The notes under the pieces: generated by a model
The model's database searches: none
Seen by the model: the letters and a program-made list of their open reading frames with translations, nothing else
Told to the model about the DNA's origin: nothing
Shown here: in pieces, positions 61,935 to 64,000 of the stretch
Layout: the number at the start of each line of letters is the position of its first letter
How positions within the stretch are numbered: the stretch's first letter is position 1
Program-made: the position numbers and the translations under genes
Assembly: GCF_020523825.1 (NCBI RefSeq)
Contig: NZ_JAJALK010000011.1
Coordinates: forward strand, 1 to 64,000
Length of the DNA stretch: 64,000 nt
Reading direction: 5' to 3'
Origin: Methylobacterium brachiatum
Lineage (GTDB): Bacteria; Pseudomonadota; Alphaproteobacteria; Rhizobiales; Beijerinckiaceae

Positions 61935-62695
61935 GCCGAGAAGGCCTGCGCGAAGCGGGTCAGGGTCGGCTCGTCCGTGAGGTCGAGGCGCAGCGGCGTC
62001 ACCGAGATCCGCTTCTCGGCGATCGCCTTCAGGTCCGAACCGTGGCCCGGCTCGAACCGGGCCTTGGCGAAGGCCAGCCAGAAATACGGGTTGCCGCGCC
62101 CGTCCACCCGGGCATCGATCGACAGCAGCGCCTGGTTGCGGAAACCCTGCGCCGCCACCGCGACGCCCTGCACGTCGGCCGGCTTGCAATCCGGGAAGTT
62201 CACGTTGATCAGGATGCCGGGCTCGATCCCGGTCTCCAGGATCTTGCGGACGACCTTCGGGCCGTGCTCGCGGGCGCAATCCCATTTGAGCGCGCTGCGC
62301 CCGCCGGCCCCGTAGGCCTGGCTCAGGGCGATCGAGCGGATGCCGAGGATCGTGCCCTCCATGGCGGCCGCGATCGTGCCCGAATAGGTCACGTCCTCGG
62401 CGACGTTCTGGCCGCGATTGACCCCCGACAGGATCAGGTCCGGCCCGTGCTCGCCCAGGATGTGGCGCACGCCGAGGATCACGCAATCGGAGGGCGTGCC
62501 CTTCACGGCGAAGCGCGTCTCGGAGACCTGCCGCAGGCGCAGCGGGTCGTTCAACGAGAGCGAGTGCGACACGCCGGACTGGTCGCTCTCCGGCGCCACC
62601 ACCCAGACGTCGTCGGACAGCTCCCGGGCGATCTCCTCCAGGGTGGCGAGCCCCGGCGCGTGGATGCCGTCGTCGTTGGTGACTAGGATGCGCAT
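61931..62695 (-). CDS. surE: 5'/3'-nucleotidase SurE
   Basis: The 254-residue phosphatase starts MRILVTNDDGIHAPGL, whose Asp pair binds the metal, and has APESDQSGVSHSLSL and LSGVNRGQNVAEDVTYSGTI, all hallmark motifs. It dephosphorylates nucleoside monophosphates. Its ATG overlaps the serS stop (ATGA) and its stop overlaps pcm. Confidence 0.96.
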   Translation of the reverse strand: MRILVTNDDGIHAPGLATLEEIARELSDDVWVVAPESDQSGVSHSLSLNDPLRLRQVSETRFAVKGTPSDCVILGVRHILGEHGPDLILSGVNRGQNVAEDVTYSGTIAAAMEGTILGIRSIALSQAYGAGGRSALKWDCAREHGPKVVRKILETGIEPGILINVNFPDCKPADVQGVAVAAQGFRNQALLSIDARVDGRGNPYFWLAFAKARFEPGHGSDLKAIAEKRISVTPLRLDLTDEPTLTRFAQAFSA

Positions 62696-64000
62696 CAGCG
62701 GGCCCCTTCGATCCGGTTGAGCCCGCCCATATAGGGGTGGAGCACCGACGGGATCGTGATGCTCCCGTCCGGGTTCTGGTAGTTCTCCATCACGGCGATC
62801 AGGGCGCGGCCGACCGCGACGCCCGAGCCGTTCAGCGTATGGACATAGGCCGGCTTGCCGTCCTTGCCCCGGTAGCGGGCGTTCATCCGGCGGGCCTGGA
62901 ACTCACCGCAGACCGAGCAGGAGGAAATCTCCCGGTGCGTGCGCTGGCCCGGCACCCAGACCTCGATGTCGTAGGTCTTCTGGGAGGCGAAGCCCATGTC
63001 GCCGGTGCAGAGCGTCATCACCCGGTAGGGCAGATCGAGCTTCTTGAGGACCGCCTCCGCACAGGTGAGCATGCGCTCGTGCTCGTTGGCCGATTCCTCT
63101 GGCGTCGTGATCGAGACCATCTCGACCTTGTTGAACTGGTGTTGGCGCAGCATGCCCCGCGTATCCCGCCCCGCCGCCCCAGCCTCGGCCCGGAAACAGG
63201 GGGTGAGCGCGGTGAAGCGCAGGGGCAGCTCTTCTTCGCGCAGGATCGACTCGCGCACGAGGTTGGTCAGCGGCACCTCCGCCGTGGGGATGAGCCAGCG
63301 CCGCCCCTGCTCCATTCCGACGCGGACATCCTCGCCGAGGGCGTCGCCATGACGGTCCGCTTCCGTGGGCTTAGTGACGGACAGAGCGTCGTAGACTTTC
63401 CTCAGGGACGAGCCGTCGACGATGGCGAACTGATCGTCCTCGAATTTCGGCAGCTGCGCCGTGCCGAACATGGCGTCGTCCTTGACGAGCACCGGCGGCG
63501 CGACTTCCAGATACCCGTGCTCCTGCGTGTGCAGGTCGAGCATGAACTGGCCGAGCGCCCGCTCCAGCCGGGCGAGCTGGCCCTTGAGCACCACGAAGCG
63601 CGAGCCGGAGAGCTTCGCGGCGGATTCGAAATCCATCAGCCCGCAGGCCTCGCCGAGCTCGAAATGCTCCTTGCCCTCGGTCAGGCGCTCCCGGGTCGAG
63701 GCGTGGCTGCGGTAGAGCACGTTGCCGTGCTCGTCGGCGCCGTCCGGCACGTCGGGCTTGGGCCGGTTCGGGATCGCGGCGAGCTTTTCCGCGAGCGCCC
63801 TGTCGGCCTCGCCTTCCGCTGCCTTCAGCGCCGGCTCGGCGGCCTTGAGGGCGGCGACCTCCGCCATCAGGGCGGCGGCCCGGGCCTCGTCCTTGGCCTT
63901 CTTGGCGCCGCCGATCTCCTTGGCCACCGCGTTGCGCCGCTCCTGGTTGGCCTGGGCCGCCGACACCGACGATTTCCGCGCCTCGTCGAGGGCGATCAGC
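62695..64000 (-). CDS. serS: Seryl-tRNA synthetase (N terminus beyond window)
   Basis: The visible 434 codons include the helical arm (RRNAVAKEIGGAKKAKDEAR), the catalytic domain with motif 2 (FRAEAGAAGRDTRGMLRQHQ) and the C-terminal motif 3 region (VAVGRALIAVMENYQNPDG). About 25-30 N-terminal residues lie past base 64000. The enzyme charges tRNA-Ser (and tRNA-Sec). It heads the serS-surE-pcm gene run. Confidence 0.96.
   Translation of the reverse strand, partial: LIALDEARKSSVSAAQANQERRNAVAKEIGGAKKAKDEARAAALMAEVAALKAAEPALKAAEGEADRALAEKLAAIPNRPKPDVPDGADEHGNVLYRSHASTRERLTEGKEHFELGEACGLMDFESAAKLSGSRFVVLKGQLARLERALGQFMLDLHTQEHGYLEVAPPVLVKDDAMFGTAQLPKFEDDQFAIVDGSSLRKVYDALSVTKPTEADRHGDALGEDVRVGMEQGRRWLIPTAEVPLTNLVRESILREEELPLRFTALTPCFRAEAGAAGRDTRGMLRQHQFNKVEMVSITTPEESANEHERMLTCAEAVLKKLDLPYRVMTLCTGDMGFASQKTYDIEVWVPGQRTHREISSCSVCGEFQARRMNARYRGKDGKPAYVHTLNGSGVAVGRALIAVMENYQNPDGSITIPSVLHPYMGGLNRIEGAR

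Overview
The window is chromosomal DNA of a high-GC alphaproteobacterium, most likely Methylobacterium or Methylorubrum (order Hyphomicrobiales). This rests on the uniform GC-rich coding style, the protein sequences, a CckA/CtrA-type control circuit with TTAA-N7-TTAA boxes in front of flagellar genes, an alphaproteobacterial LexA box before recA, the serS-surE-pcm and yajC-secD-secF gene orders, and several dispersed palindromic repeats of the kind common in Rhizobiales. The genus assignment comes from recognition, not from a search. I see no tRNA, rRNA, insertion sequence, prophage or CRISPR array; the region reads as core chromosome.

Layout. Bases 1-5549 hold the 3' end of tuf and an S10-type ribosomal operon (rpsJ-rplC-rplD-rplW-rplB-rpsS-rplV-rpsC-rplP-rpmC-rpsQ), which stops after rpsQ instead of running into rplN and the spc operon. 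On the minus strand follow recA, the cell-cycle hybrid kinase gene cckA, and a flagellar basal-body/export operon transcribed flgB-flgC-fliE-fliQ-fliR-flhB. A fliO-like gene runs divergently, and both promoters carry perfect CtrA boxes. Bases 15239-27607 carry a small conserved gene, an MHS-family transporter, dnaN and recF separated by palindromic repeats and not joined to dnaA, a metallophosphoesterase, a divergent L,D-transpeptidase, a chemoreceptor, glyoxalase I, a histidine phosphatase and a DUF1007/NicO nickel-cobalt export pair.

Bases 27719-39535 are an amino-acid uptake block: a DAACS glutamate/dicarboxylate symporter with a solitary glutamate-type binding protein, a complete branched-chain amino-acid ABC operon (livHMGF, a small membrane protein, livK), and a complete glutamate/aspartate ABC operon (gltIJKL) with an intercistronic hairpin after the binding-protein gene. 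Bases 39824-50714 are mixed: a tandem gamma-carbonic-anhydrase-fold protein, moaE, an AI-2E/PerM exporter, argC, a divergent SDR/LysR pair, an amidase, and a run of secreted proteins (extensin-like lipoprotein, a four-cysteine protein, RNase T2) followed by rlmJ.

Bases 50939-64000 are envelope and secretion functions: a porin-like barrel protein, an NlpD-type LysM/degenerate-LytM lipoprotein, yajC-secD-secF, then an overlapping pair related to the mitochondrial complex I assembly factors NDUFAF3 and NDUFAF6, and finally pcm-surE-serS on the minus strand, with serS cut by the window edge.

The observations most worth following are: the duplicated gamma-carbonic-anhydrase protein, whose two halves have lost complementary metal ligands so that one intact site could form only where the halves meet; the NDUFAF3/NDUFAF6-like pair behind secF; the CtrA boxes linking cckA, flagellar genes, a 73-residue unknown protein and a chemoreceptor; and an L,D-transpeptidase that keeps its cysteine but has lost the usual catalytic histidine. 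No wholly new multi-gene system is evident.
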